This document shows positions 27,273-35,665 of a stretch of DNA of 64,000 nt, piece by piece. The stretch is taken from positions 1 through 64,000 of the forward strand of contig JBDOIE010000033.1 in NCBI GenBank assembly GCA_041082245.1, in the 5' to 3' direction. The notes beneath the pieces were generated by a model that saw only the letters and a list, made by a program, of their open reading frames with translations, did not search any database and was not told the origin of the DNA. This DNA comes from DAOTVY01 sp041082245 (lineage in GTDB: Bacteria; Chloroflexota; Chloroflexia; DTKN01). The translations under genes and the position numbers were made by a program. The number at the start of each line of letters is the position of its first letter. Positions within the stretch are counted from its first letter, which is position 1.

Positions 27273-27587
27273 ATGCATGGTCCCAGGTACTCCCCCCTCG
27301 CAGGCCGTAAGACTCTGAGGAAGTGGCTGGATTCGGCCTTCGTGTTGCTCGGATTCCTGTCGTGCGCGGGCGTCTTCGTGCACGGGGCAATCGAGCGCGG
27401 CCTCGAGCCCTCTGCCTGGCTCGACGTCCGCCTGCAACGCAGCGGTTGTATCCGGGTCCCGCAGGTCTCTTCAGCGCTGGAAGGGTACGGCTTCAACTCC
27501 GGCCTGGCCTTTTCCCCGGACGGATCGCCCCTGGCGATCGCGGTCGACAAATGCGCGATCTATTTGTGGGATGTGGAAGGGCAGTAG
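27273..27587 (+). pseudogene. Truncated WD40-repeat membrane protein remnant
   Basis: A 104-residue open frame with one membrane segment (FVLLGFLSCAGVFVHG) followed by a single WD40 repeat (GLAFSPDGSPLAIAVDK...YLWDVEG) that stops just after the WD dipeptide, where intact proteins continue with further repeats. Nothing downstream continues the fold in any frame. The ribosome-like GAGGAGG abuts the ATG with no spacer. A weak promoter-like pair (TTGACA-N17-TGGAAT, 27210-27238) lies upstream. It is best read as the 5' remnant of a deleted WD40 gene, though a short functional anchor protein cannot be excluded. Confidence 0.5.
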
Positions 27588-27649
27588 TCGCCAAGATCCT
27601 CCTTTCCCTTCTCTAAGAAGCCAGACCTGCTGGACAAGCCCGCGGGTTT

Positions 27650-27678
27650 TTGCCGCCCTGTACCAGTTATGGTACAAT
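27650..27678 (+). promoter_or_regulatory. Sigma70-type promoter of phoU-ftsW-eamA
   Basis: TTGCCG, 17-nt spacer, TACAAT; 43 nt upstream of the phoU ATG. Confidence 0.75.
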
Positions 27679-27721
27679 ATCTTGCACATATGCGCCATCA
27701 GCCTTCGGGCAGGAGGAAGCG

Positions 27722-28417
27722 ATGCCCCGAGACGTTTTCGATCGCCAGCTTCAGGAACTGGAGCAGGACCTTCTCCGTATGGGCGAGATGGTGGACGAGG
27801 CCATCGCCCGTTCTGTGGAGGCACTCAAGCAGCAGGACCTGACGCTCGCGCAGCAGGTGATCGCGGAGGACGAGCGGATCGACAACTTTCAGTACGATCT
27901 GGAGGAACGCGCGTTGATCCTGATCGCCACGCAGCAGCCGCTCGCGAGCGACCTTCGCACGATCGCGTCCATCATCAGCATCGCCAACGAGCTGGAACGC
28001 ATCGGCGACTATGCGGAGGGCATCGCGACGATCACCCTGCGCATCGGGAACCAGCCACATATCAAGCCGCTGATCGATATCCCGCGGATGGCCGAGCTTG
28101 CCCGGCATATGCTGCGCGGCAGTATGGAGGGCTTTGTCAAGCGCGATGTCGTATGGGCCCAGGGGATCGGCCCCCTGGACGATGAGGTAGACCACCTGTA
28201 CGACCAGGTGTACCGCGAATTGCTTACCTATATGCTGGAGGACCCGCGGACGATTACCCAGGCGACGTACCTCCTCTGGGTCGCGCACAAGCTGGAGCGC
28301 ATCGCCGACCGCACGACCAACATCTGCGAGCGGATCCTGTTTACCGTCACCGGCCGGCAGCAGACTCTGAACGAACCAGGGGACTCCGCTATGCCGGTTC
28401 CCAGGATCGAATCTTAG
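27722..28417 (+). CDS. phoU: Phosphate-signalling accessory protein PhoU
   Basis: A 231-residue protein of two three-helix bundles. Both metal-binding signature copies are visible: DNFQYDLEERALILIA with ANELERIGDYAEGI, and DEVDHLYDQVYRELLTYM with AHKLERIADRTTNI. PhoU links the Pst phosphate importer to PhoR signalling. No pst or phoBR genes lie in the window, and here it is followed by a cell-wall gene, so its partners must be elsewhere. ATG 27722 is preceded by AGGAGG; the upstream in-frame ATG precedes the predicted transcription start. Confidence 0.94.
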   Translation: MPRDVFDRQLQELEQDLLRMGEMVDEAIARSVEALKQQDLTLAQQVIAEDERIDNFQYDLEERALILIATQQPLASDLRTIASIISIANELERIGDYAEGIATITLRIGNQPHIKPLIDIPRMAELARHMLRGSMEGFVKRDVVWAQGIGPLDDEVDHLYDQVYRELLTYMLEDPRTITQATYLLWVAHKLERIADRTTNICERILFTVTGRQQTLNEPGDSAMPVPRIES

Positions 28418-28425
28418 GGGCCACA

Positions 28426-29775
28426 ATGCAGGCCGTCCGTTCCGGGTTGCGGCGCATCCGCTGGATCGAGATGCTCCTGCTCCTCCCGTCGCCGGTGCTC
28501 CTTGCGCTTGGGCTTGCACAGCTTGCGCTCGCCCGCACGGGCCAGGCCACAGCGGCGGCCTGGCGGCCTGCGCTCTATCTTGTGTTGCTCCTTCTGGGGA
28601 GCAGCCTCCTCCTGGGGCTGAGCGGCTTTCGCGGCGATCAGGTCCTCTTCCCGCTGGCCTGCTTCCTGGGTACGATCGGGGTCCTGTTCGTTCGGCGCCT
28701 GGAACCGGCGCTCGTCGAGCGGTATGGGGAGGTCGGTCGTCGACAGGGACTTTGGGGAGTGCTTGGGGTCGCCATCCTGCTCCTCACGCTGCTCGCGACA
28801 CGCCGCTGGACCTGGCGCGGGCGCGTCATTTCCTGGGACCTGTTGTTGAAACGTTACCGCTACCTGGTGCTCCTGGCCGGCCTCGTGCCGGTGCTGGGCG
28901 CTATGCTGTTCGGTGTAGAGGTCAACGGAGCGCGCCTGTGGCTCCGGTTAGGGCCGCTTCAGTTCCAGCCATCGGAACTGCTGAAGCTCGCGCTGGTTGC
29001 CTTCCTGGCTGCCTATCTGGAAGACAAGCGCGACCTGGTCGCCTTTCGTGGCTTCCGGCTCGGGCGCATTCCGCTCCCGCCGATTCCCTACCTCTTTCCG
29101 CTGTTGCTGATGCTCGGCCTATCGGTCGCCGTGCTGTCGTTCCAGCGGGATCTCGGTGCGGCGATGCTCACCTTCGGCATCTTCCTTGGCATGCTCTACA
29201 TCGCGAGCTCGCGGCTGAGCTACCTGGTTACCGGCAGCCTGGCCTTTGTGGGGGCTGTGGCCTGGGTCTACCGCCTGGCCGGCCGTCTTCAGCCGCTCGC
29301 CCACGTGCGCACGCGGATCGCCGTCTGGCTTTCGCCGTGGACGAGCGAAGGCGCCTACCAGGTGTTGCAGGGCCTGTACGCCCTGGCGCACGGCGGGATC
29401 TTCGGCAGCGGGCTCGGGCAGGGGCGGCCAGCCCTGGTGCCGGAGAGCCACACCGATTTCATCTTTGCCGCGATCGGCGAGGAATGGGGGCTGCTGGGGA
29501 CCCTAGGCGTCCTGCTGCTGTTTGCGCTCTTTGTCGGGCGAGGGCTGGCGGTATCGCTCCGCGCACCGGACGGCTTTCTGCAACTGCTGGGCATCGGGCT
29601 GACGCTGACGGTTGCGCTACAGACGGCCATCATCCTCGGGGGGAACCTGGCCTTGATCCCGCTCACCGGCATCCCGTTGCCGTTCGTCTCCTACGGCGGA
29701 ACAAGCCTGATGCTACACGCGGTGCTGGTGGCCCTGCTCCTGCGCATCTCGGCGTCGCGGCAGGGCGGGACGTGA
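28426..29775 (+). CDS. SEDS-family peptidoglycan polymerase (FtsW/RodA type)
   Basis: A 449-residue polytopic protein. Conserved SEDS blocks are GARLWLRLGPLQFQPSELLK, PESHTDFIFAAIGEEWG and LALIPLTGIPLPFVSYGG. SEDS proteins polymerise lipid II into glycan strands together with a class B PBP. The protein has extra N-terminal helices compared with E. coli RodA/FtsW, as seen in the FtsW/RodA/SpoVE proteins of Chloroflexota and Actinobacteria. No PBP gene is adjacent, so division and elongation roles cannot be separated. It begins 8 nt after phoU and continues into an EamA transporter gene. Confidence 0.93.
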   Translation: MQAVRSGLRRIRWIEMLLLLPSPVLLALGLAQLALARTGQATAAAWRPALYLVLLLLGSSLLLGLSGFRGDQVLFPLACFLGTIGVLFVRRLEPALVERYGEVGRRQGLWGVLGVAILLLTLLATRRWTWRGRVISWDLLLKRYRYLVLLAGLVPVLGAMLFGVEVNGARLWLRLGPLQFQPSELLKLALVAFLAAYLEDKRDLVAFRGFRLGRIPLPPIPYLFPLLLMLGLSVAVLSFQRDLGAAMLTFGIFLGMLYIASSRLSYLVTGSLAFVGAVAWVYRLAGRLQPLAHVRTRIAVWLSPWTSEGAYQVLQGLYALAHGGIFGSGLGQGRPALVPESHTDFIFAAIGEEWGLLGTLGVLLLFALFVGRGLAVSLRAPDGFLQLLGIGLTLTVALQTAIILGGNLALIPLTGIPLPFVSYGGTSLMLHAVLVALLLRISASRQGGT

Positions 29776-29787
29776 GGAGGCACAACG

Positions 29788-30714
29788 ATGTCGCCCAAGG
29801 CCAAAGCCTACCTGGTGCTCCTCCTGGGCATCTGCATCATCCCCTGGGGAGCGATTCTCATCCGATGGGCGCGCGAAGCCCCGGCGCTCGTTATCGCGGC
29901 CGGCCGTGTGACGATCGCGGCTGTGCTGTGCACGCCGTTTGCCCTTGCACGTGGTGCCCCGGGGGAAATCCGCGCTTTGGGGCGTCGCGCCTGGGTGCTC
30001 GCGCTCGCGTCCGGCGTCGCCCTGGCGCTCCATTTTGCCGCCTGGGTCTCCTCGGTACAGATGACCACGATCGCGAGCTCCACGGTACTCGTTTCGACCT
30101 ACCCGTTCTTCGTCGGGCTCTTCCAGCACTTTTTCCTGCGCGAGCGTGTGTCCCGGCTCACCGCGGTGGGGATCGGGCTGGCCTTCGTGGGGAGTGTGCT
30201 GATCGGCTACGGCGATTTCGGCCTGAGTCGCCGGGCGCTGCTCGGCGATCTCCTCGCGCTCACCGGCGCGCTGATGGCATCGGTCTACTTCGTCCTGGGC
30301 CGCGCGTTGCGCCGGCGCCTTTCCCTGCTGGCCTATATCTGGCCGGTCTACAGCGTGGCCTCTCTGGCCCTGATCGCCGTGGGGCTGGGAGCCGGCCAGC
30401 CGTTCTGGGGCTACAGCGGGTTGACCTACGGGATGCTCGTGTTGCTGGCCGTGGGGCCGCAACTTCTTGGCCACTCTTCGCTGAACTATGCACTGGGGCA
30501 GCTCTCTGCGGTGTTTGTGACGGTGGCCGCGCTCGCCGAACCGATCGGAGCTGCGGTGCTCGCTTACTTCCTGATGCACGAGGCGCCCGGACAGCTCGCT
30601 CTGCTCGGGGCGCTCCTCATCCTCGGGGGGATCGTGCTGGCCGGCCGCGAAGAACAGCGCACGGCGCGGCCGGCAGCACCCTCGACGGCACCTGCTCCCG
30701 ACAGCCGGAGCTAA
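29788..30714 (+). CDS. EamA/DMT-superfamily transporter
   Basis: A 308-residue protein with ten predicted membrane helices in two EamA repeats (each ~140 residues). Typical segments are WGAILIRWAREAPALVIAA in the first repeat and ALAEPIGAAVLAYFLMHEAP in the second. It should export amino acids or another small metabolite; the substrate is unknown. ATG 29788 follows GGAGG. It is the last gene of the phoU operon, before a bidirectional terminator. Confidence 0.9.
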   Translation: MSPKAKAYLVLLLGICIIPWGAILIRWAREAPALVIAAGRVTIAAVLCTPFALARGAPGEIRALGRRAWVLALASGVALALHFAAWVSSVQMTTIASSTVLVSTYPFFVGLFQHFFLRERVSRLTAVGIGLAFVGSVLIGYGDFGLSRRALLGDLLALTGALMASVYFVLGRALRRRLSLLAYIWPVYSVASLALIAVGLGAGQPFWGYSGLTYGMLVLLAVGPQLLGHSSLNYALGQLSAVFVTVAALAEPIGAAVLAYFLMHEAPGQLALLGALLILGGIVLAGREEQRTARPAAPSTAPAPDSRS

Positions 30715-30747
30715 GCGCTCGAGCTCCCGAACTGCAACCACAAAGCA

Positions 30748-30780
30748 AGCCCTGGGACGCCTGTCTGGCGTCCCAGGGCT
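30748..30780. terminator. Bidirectional terminator between eamA and porB
   Basis: A perfect 14-bp stem (AGCCCTGGGACGCC and its complement) with a 5-nt loop. It sits between two convergent genes and can serve both. Confidence 0.8.
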
Positions 30781-30793
30781 TCAAGAGTCGGCT

Positions 30794-31726
30794 CTAGGCG
30801 GTTTCGCCACACCGTTCGAGCAGCCGTTGCCACTCCCGGTCCACGCGTGCCTGCACCTCGGCAATCACATGCTCGAAGGCCGGGGTGAAGAGATGCCGGA
30901 AGCGGCCCTGCATCCGGAACCATTCCTCGACCGGCTTTTTCTCCTTCGGCTTGTAGTTCAGCTTCCAGACCCCGTTTTCGACCTCGTACAGGGGCCAGAT
31001 GCAGGTCTCGGTCGCCATGCGCGCCGTCTGGATGGTCTCGGAAGGCTCGTGCCGCCACCCGCGCGGGCAGGGGGAGATCACGTTGATAAAGGCCGGGCCG
31101 TCGGCTGCAACGGCCTTGCGGGCCTTTTCCATCAGGTCCTGCCAGCGCCAGGGGTTCGCCTGCGCCACATAAGGAATGCCGTGAGCGGCCATGATCTCGG
31201 TCAACGGTTTGGCCCATTGCACCTTGCCCGGGATAACCGAGCCGGCAGGGGAAGTGGTCGTGTGCGCGCCGAGCGTTGTGGCGCTGGAGCGTTGGATGCC
31301 GGTGTTCATATAGGCTTCGTTGTTCAGGCAGATGTAGACGATGCGGTGGCCCCGCTCGAACGCACCGGAGATCCACTGCAGTCCGATGTCGTAGGTAGCG
31401 CCATCTCCTCCGAAGGCCAGGAACTTGATGTTCCGGTCGGGGATGCGTCCTTTGCGCACGAGCGCCTTGTACATCGCTTCGATGCCGGCGGCCGTCGTAG
31501 CCGCGTTTTCGAAAGCGTTGTGGATCCAGGGCACGCGCCAGGCAGTTGTCGGATACATCGAGGTGGCAATTTCCAGACAGCCGGTGGCGGTGGCGATGAC
31601 CACCGGGTCTTCGATGGCGTGCAGGATCTGGCGCACGATGATCGATTCCGCGCAGCCGGCGCACAGGCGATGCCCGGGAGCCAGTTTCTCCTCGCGGCCG
31701 GCGATTTCCTTCAATCGAATGGCCAT
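30794..31726 (-). CDS. porB: Pyruvate:ferredoxin oxidoreductase, beta subunit (TPP-binding)
   Basis: A 310-residue beta subunit of a four-subunit 2-oxoacid:ferredoxin oxidoreductase. It binds thiamine diphosphate: FGGDGATYDIG and LNNEAYMNTG form the GDG-x(n)-NN motif, and the cluster-binding Cys pair LCAGCAE is near the N-terminus. The long C-terminus (YKPKEKKPVEEWFRMQGRF) is typical of pyruvate-type enzymes. The complex oxidises pyruvate to acetyl-CoA, reducing ferredoxin, in the cytoplasm; a central step of anaerobic metabolism. ATG 31726 follows AGGAGG. It is the last gene of porGDAB. Confidence 0.93.
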   Translation of the reverse strand: MAIRLKEIAGREEKLAPGHRLCAGCAESIIVRQILHAIEDPVVIATATGCLEIATSMYPTTAWRVPWIHNAFENAATTAAGIEAMYKALVRKGRIPDRNIKFLAFGGDGATYDIGLQWISGAFERGHRIVYICLNNEAYMNTGIQRSSATTLGAHTTTSPAGSVIPGKVQWAKPLTEIMAAHGIPYVAQANPWRWQDLMEKARKAVAADGPAFINVISPCPRGWRHEPSETIQTARMATETCIWPLYEVENGVWKLNYKPKEKKPVEEWFRMQGRFRHLFTPAFEHVIAEVQARVDREWQRLLERCGETA

Positions 31727-31757
31727 GGTTTCCTCCTGTCTTCCGGACGGCCCGGCA

Positions 31758-32954
31758 CTATTCCCGCAGCCCCAGGTACCGCACGAGCGGGCCCCGCTGC
31801 CCGGTACGCACGATCTCCTGGAGGTCGCGGATGACCTGCTCGATGTGCTCGGGCAAGATGTCGCGCCCGCCCAGGCCGAAGATATAGTCGATAATCTCGG
31901 TCTGGCAGGCCTTATGGGCGAAGAAAGCGCTGCACAGTTCCAGGAAAAGTGGGCCCGCGCCTTCCATCGCCCCGAAGGAAATGGAGCGATCCAGCACCGC
32001 GACTGCCCGGCAACCGGAGAGGGCTTCCACAAGGTGCCGATCCGGGAAGGGACGGAAGACGCGCGGCTTCACCAGCCCAACCTTGACCCCCTCCGCGCGG
32101 GCCCGGCGGACGACGCTGCGTGCCGTCCCCGCGGTAGAGGCGAGCACCACGATCGCGATCTCGGCATCCTCCATCCCAAAGCTCTCCAGGATGCCGTAGC
32201 GCCGGCCGGTGAGTTCTCCGTACTCCTGTCCCACGGCCTCGATGATCGGCAGCGCACGGGAGATGGCGTCGCTCTGCTGGCGCTTGTGCTCGAAGTAGTA
32301 GTCGTAAAAGTCCCAGGCGCCCATCGTGATCGGGTGGTCCACATCGAGGATGGAAAAGGCTGGCCGGTATTCGCCCACGAAGCGTTTGGCGACCTCGTCG
32401 GGCAAGATCTCGACCCGCTCCACGCCGTGGCCGGTGATAAAGCCGTCCTGCATGCTCATGACCGGCAGGAGCAGGTCTGGATGCTCGGCGATGCGCACCG
32501 CCTGGAGCGTGTTGTCGTAGGCCTCCTGGGCGTTTTCCGCAAAGATGTGGATCCACCCGGCGTCCCGCGCCCCCATCGAGTCCGAGTGGTCGCAGTGGAT
32601 GTTCAGCGGGGCCGAAAGGGCCCGGTTCACCGTGGTCATCACGATGGGGAGGCGCAGCGAGGCCGCGATGTAGAGCACTTCCCACATCAGCGCCAGGCCG
32701 TTGGCGGAGGTCGCGGTCATCACGCGGCCTCCGGCGGCCGCGGCGCCCACGCAGGCGCTCATCGCCGCGTGTTCGCTTTCCACGGCCACGAACTCGGTCC
32801 CCACCAGCCCGTCGGCGACAAATTCGGAAAAGGTCTGCACGACAGCCGTCTGAGGGGTGATCGGGTAGGCGGCGACCACATCCGGATCGATCTGGCGCAT
32901 GGCCTCGGCCACCGCGTGGGCCCCATCCAGCGCCCGAATCAGCATGTTGACCAT
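31758..32954 (-). CDS. porA: Pyruvate:ferredoxin oxidoreductase, alpha subunit
   Basis: A 398-residue alpha subunit with a pyrimidine-binding domain (AAYPITPQTAVVQTFSEF, with the conserved YPITPQT loop and EFVAVESEHAAMSACVGA) and a C-terminal domain (VVLASTAGTARSVV, VGLVKPRVFRPFP). It carries the pyruvate substrate site together with PorB. Length and motifs are those of archaeal/bacterial four-subunit PORs rather than the fused single-chain enzyme. It lies 31 nt upstream of porB. Confidence 0.94.
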   Translation of the reverse strand: MVNMLIRALDGAHAVAEAMRQIDPDVVAAYPITPQTAVVQTFSEFVADGLVGTEFVAVESEHAAMSACVGAAAAGGRVMTATSANGLALMWEVLYIAASLRLPIVMTTVNRALSAPLNIHCDHSDSMGARDAGWIHIFAENAQEAYDNTLQAVRIAEHPDLLLPVMSMQDGFITGHGVERVEILPDEVAKRFVGEYRPAFSILDVDHPITMGAWDFYDYYFEHKRQQSDAISRALPIIEAVGQEYGELTGRRYGILESFGMEDAEIAIVVLASTAGTARSVVRRARAEGVKVGLVKPRVFRPFPDRHLVEALSGCRAVAVLDRSISFGAMEGAGPLFLELCSAFFAHKACQTEIIDYIFGLGGRDILPEHIEQVIRDLQEIVRTGQRGPLVRYLGLRE

Positions 32955-33009
32955 TCCGTCCTCCTTATATCCAGGGGGAACCGCCGCACCTCGTGCGGTC
33001 CTCCCCGCT

Positions 33010-33333
33010 TCAGGCCTCGGGCACCATCTGGATTACCTTGCCCATCTGGCCAGTCACCGGGTGCGGACGCTTCGTGCTCACCGGGCAGACGTCCGCACAG
33101 ATGCCGCACCCCTTGCAGTGGTCGTAATCGAAGCGGGTCCAGCGCCCGTTTTCGACCACGATCGCCGCATCGGGGCAGTAAACCCAGCAGATCATACAGT
33201 GTGTGCACGATTCCATATCGTGCACGGGGCGGCTGGAGCGCCAGGTCCCGGTGGGGTATTCCACCGAGCTGCCTGGTTCCGTTACCGTGCCGCCCATCGT
33301 GACTTCTTTCCAGCTCAACAGTCGCTCAGGCAT
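33010..33333 (-). CDS. porD: Pyruvate:ferredoxin oxidoreductase, delta (2x[4Fe-4S]) subunit
   Basis: A 107-residue ferredoxin-like subunit that passes electrons from the TPP centre to soluble ferredoxin. Two cluster motifs are seen, CTHCMICWVYCP and CKGCGICADVCP, the standard arrangement. The N-terminal ~35 residues before the first motif match PorD. ATG 33333 lies behind GAGGAGAATCGG. A longer same-frame reading upstream is not supported. Confidence 0.93.
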   Translation of the reverse strand: MPERLLSWKEVTMGGTVTEPGSSVEYPTGTWRSSRPVHDMESCTHCMICWVYCPDAAIVVENGRWTRFDYDHCKGCGICADVCPVSTKRPHPVTGQMGKVIQMVPEA

Positions 33334-33382
33334 CCGATTCTCCTCGTCTTGCTTTGCCTGGCCTGCGCCAGGGCTTCGCCCC

Positions 33383-33961
33383 TTATCCTTCCCGCGCTTC
33401 TTCGTACGCGCGCCGCAGTCCCGCGATGTTCGCTTCCACGACCCGCTGCTGGAGCTTTTCCCCCAGTTTGGACCGCACGAGCTCCACCAGGCTCTCCAGG
33501 CGAACCAACCCCGTCGCCCGCACGAGCGCACCCAGCATGATCGTGCTCGGGATGTCCCGGCCGAGGGTTTCCATCCCGATCCGCGTCGCATCCACCGTCC
33601 AAACCTTCACGTTCCGGCCTTCCAGGCCCAGTTGCTTGCGGATCTCTTCTGGCGAAAGGGGGGTGTTGATGAGCACCATGCCGCCTTCCGCCAGTCCCTC
33701 CGTCAGATCCACGACCCCGATCAGGTTCGGGTTGACCACCACCACAACGTCGGGATTGAGGATCTGACAGTGTAGTTCGATCGGTTGGTCGCTGATACGG
33801 GTGTACGACTTGACCGGGGCTCCCATCCGTTCCGGGCCATAGTCGGGGAAGGCCTGGAAGTACTTCCCCTCCTCCATCGCCGCCTCGGCCAGCAACTCCC
33901 CGGCTGTCACCACTCCCTGGCCGGCCCGGCCATGCCAGCGAATCTCGAGCGGTTTTTCCAT
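33383..33961 (-). CDS. porG: Pyruvate:ferredoxin oxidoreductase, gamma subunit
   Basis: A 192-residue gamma subunit that begins MEKPLEIRWHGRAGQGVVTA, the family's N-terminal glycine-rich block, followed by FPDYGPERMGAPVKSYTRIS. It binds CoA or stabilises the complex. It is the first gene of porGDAB. ATG 33961 is preceded by AGGAGG. No clear promoter was identified in the 85 nt between it and the LysM gene, so read-through from the latter is possible. Confidence 0.94.
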   Translation of the reverse strand: MEKPLEIRWHGRAGQGVVTAGELLAEAAMEEGKYFQAFPDYGPERMGAPVKSYTRISDQPIELHCQILNPDVVVVVNPNLIGVVDLTEGLAEGGMVLINTPLSPEEIRKQLGLEGRNVKVWTVDATRIGMETLGRDIPSTIMLGALVRATGLVRLESLVELVRSKLGEKLQQRVVEANIAGLRRAYEEAREG

Positions 33962-34046
33962 CCTGTCGCCTCCTTGCGATCCGATCTTTGCACCCCGTCG
34001 TTACACACAAGATCCCCCGCCGGCTCGCACCGGGTGCGCCGCTCTG

Positions 34047-34433
34047 TTACGGCGTGGGGGTCATCTGCGGTTCGGGAGCCGGCAGGGGCGTCACAGGGAT
34101 GCGTAGCTCCTGCCCGACCTGTAGCTGGTTGGGGTCCTTCAAGCGGTCCTTGTTCGCCTCGATCAAGGCATCCAGGGACACCCCGAACTCCTCAGCGATC
34201 GCCGAAAGGGTGTCCCCTTCGCGCACGATGTAGGTCGCCATCCCCGCGGTGGGGGCCTGGGCACGCGGGGTCAGTGGAGTCCCCGGTGTGGGCATCAGGA
34301 AACGCACCCCTGGTGTCGGCGTAGGGCCTTCCTCCTGGGGAAAGGACGCGCCACACCCCCACAGGAGCGGCCAGACGACAAGAAGGAACAAGAATATAGC
34401 CATCCGCCGACCGGCGGGCCTCTTGGGTTCCAC
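34047..34433 (-). CDS. LysM-domain lipoprotein
   Basis: A 128-residue secreted protein with a basic N-terminus, hydrophobic signal (MAIFLFLLVVWPLL) and lipobox LLWGC, so it should be lipid-anchored. A Pro/Thr-rich linker leads to one LysM domain (YIVREGDTLSAIAEEFGVSL, then NQLQVGQELRIP), which binds peptidoglycan or related glycans. GTG 34433 is favoured by GGGAGG 5 nt upstream; the longer frame begins before the predicted transcription start near 34488. Confidence 0.88.
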   Translation of the reverse strand: MEPKRPAGRRMAIFLFLLVVWPLLWGCGASFPQEEGPTPTPGVRFLMPTPGTPLTPRAQAPTAGMATYIVREGDTLSAIAEEFGVSLDALIEANKDRLKDPNQLQVGQELRIPVTPLPAPEPQMTPTP

Positions 34434-34494
34434 GGGTTCCTCCCAGAGTAAACCCCATTGGACCCAGGCCTGCGCTGAGCCCGGGCCCGGACGC

Positions 34495-34523
34495 ATTATA
34501 CCGCAACGTGATGCATTGCGCAA
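34495..34523 (-). promoter_or_regulatory. Sigma70-type promoter of the LysM lipoprotein gene
   Basis: Reverse strand: TTGCGC, 17-nt spacer, TATAAT (perfect -10). It is divergent from and adjacent to the promoter at 34537-34566. Confidence 0.8.
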
Positions 34524-34536
34524 ACGCCCTCCGTCC

Positions 34537-34566
34537 TTGACAACCGGGGCTCCGGTGTGGTATGTA
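34537..34566 (+). promoter_or_regulatory. Promoter of the URO-D-family gene
   Basis: TTGACA, 18-nt spacer, TATGTA; 34 nt before ATG 34601. Confidence 0.6.
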
Positions 34567-34600
34567 CCGTGTACCGTTGGGGCTACAAGGAGAACGTCCG

Positions 34601-35599
34601 ATGAGCAAGAGATGGACCAAGCGGGAACGGCTCGAAGCCACGATCGCCGGCGAAGCAGTCGACCGGCCGGCCGTGGCCCTGTGGCGGCACTGGCCGGTAG
34701 ACGACCAGCGGGCCGAATCCCTGGTGCGCGCCACGCTCGACTTTCAGCGCGCGTACGACTGGGATTTCATCAAGGTCATGCCGTCCAGCAACTACTGTCT
34801 TGCGGACTGGGGCGCGGAATCGCGCTGGGTGGGGAACCAGGAGGGCACGCGGGAGTGGGGCGCGCGGGTTATCCGGGAGCCCGAGGACTGGTTGCGGCTG
34901 CCGGTGCTCGACCCAGCCCGCGGCATGCTGGGGGAAATGGGGCGAGCACTGGTCGAGATCGGTCGGGCCGTGGGCGAGGAGATCCCATTCATCATGACGA
35001 TCTTTAACCCGCTCGCCCAGGCGAAGAACCTCGCCGGGGAAGCGTTGCTCCCCCATCTCAGGCAATACCCGGATGCCCTGCGGGCCGGGCTGGAGACGAT
35101 CACGGAGACGACCCTGCGTACGATCGAAGCCTACCGCCGGAGCGGCATCGCGGGCATCTTCCTTGCCCTGCAGCACGCGACCTACGACCTGTTGAGCGAG
35201 GCGGAATACCGCACCTTCGGCCGGCCGTTCGACCTGCGCATCCTGGAGGCGGCCCGAACGTTCTGGTTCAACGTGCTCCACCTGCACGGGAACCACGTGA
35301 TGTTCGACCTGGTCACCGATTACCCCGTGCAGGCGATCAACTGGCACGACCGCGAGACGCCGCCCTCGCTCCGGGAAGCGCTCGCCCGTTTCCCCGGTGC
35401 CCTGATCGGGGGCATCCGCCAGTGGGAAACGCTCCTGCGGGGTACACCGGAGCAGGTCCGAAGCGAGGTTCAGGACGCCGTGGCTCAAACGGGGGGTCGG
35501 CGCCTGATCGTCGGCACCGGGTGCGTCACCCCGATCACCGCTCCCCTGGGAAACCTCCGTGCGGTGCGCGAAGCGGTAGAGGAAGTCGCCAAAGGTTAG
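34601..35599 (+). CDS. Uroporphyrinogen-decarboxylase-family protein
   Basis: A 332-residue TIM-barrel protein of the URO-D/MtaA superfamily. It begins MSKRWTKRERLEATIAGEAV, the common start of this group (RERL...G...DR), and shows YDWDFIKVMPSSNYCLADWG, HLHGNHVMFDLV and a C-terminal LIVGTGCVTPI. The superfamily contains both heme-pathway decarboxylases and corrinoid- or coenzyme M-dependent methyltransferases. No hem or corrinoid genes are adjacent. The sequence resembles the divergent non-HemE branch, so a methyltransferase-like role is possible but unproven. ATG 34601 has AAGGAG upstream. Confidence 0.8.
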   Translation: MSKRWTKRERLEATIAGEAVDRPAVALWRHWPVDDQRAESLVRATLDFQRAYDWDFIKVMPSSNYCLADWGAESRWVGNQEGTREWGARVIREPEDWLRLPVLDPARGMLGEMGRALVEIGRAVGEEIPFIMTIFNPLAQAKNLAGEALLPHLRQYPDALRAGLETITETTLRTIEAYRRSGIAGIFLALQHATYDLLSEAEYRTFGRPFDLRILEAARTFWFNVLHLHGNHVMFDLVTDYPVQAINWHDRETPPSLREALARFPGALIGGIRQWETLLRGTPEQVRSEVQDAVAQTGGRRLIVGTGCVTPITAPLGNLRAVREAVEEVAKG

Positions 35600-35616
35600 C
35601 CCCGGGCGATAAACAA

Positions 35617-35647
35617 GCGGGGCGCCCTACCTTCCGGGGCGCCCCGC
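35617..35647. terminator. Bidirectional terminator between the URO-D-like and hpf genes
   Basis: An 11-bp perfect GC stem (GCGGGGCGCCC and its complement, 9-nt loop) lies between convergent genes, 18 nt after one stop and 19 nt before the other. Confidence 0.75.
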
Positions 35648-35665
35648 AGATACTCCCGCCGCACC

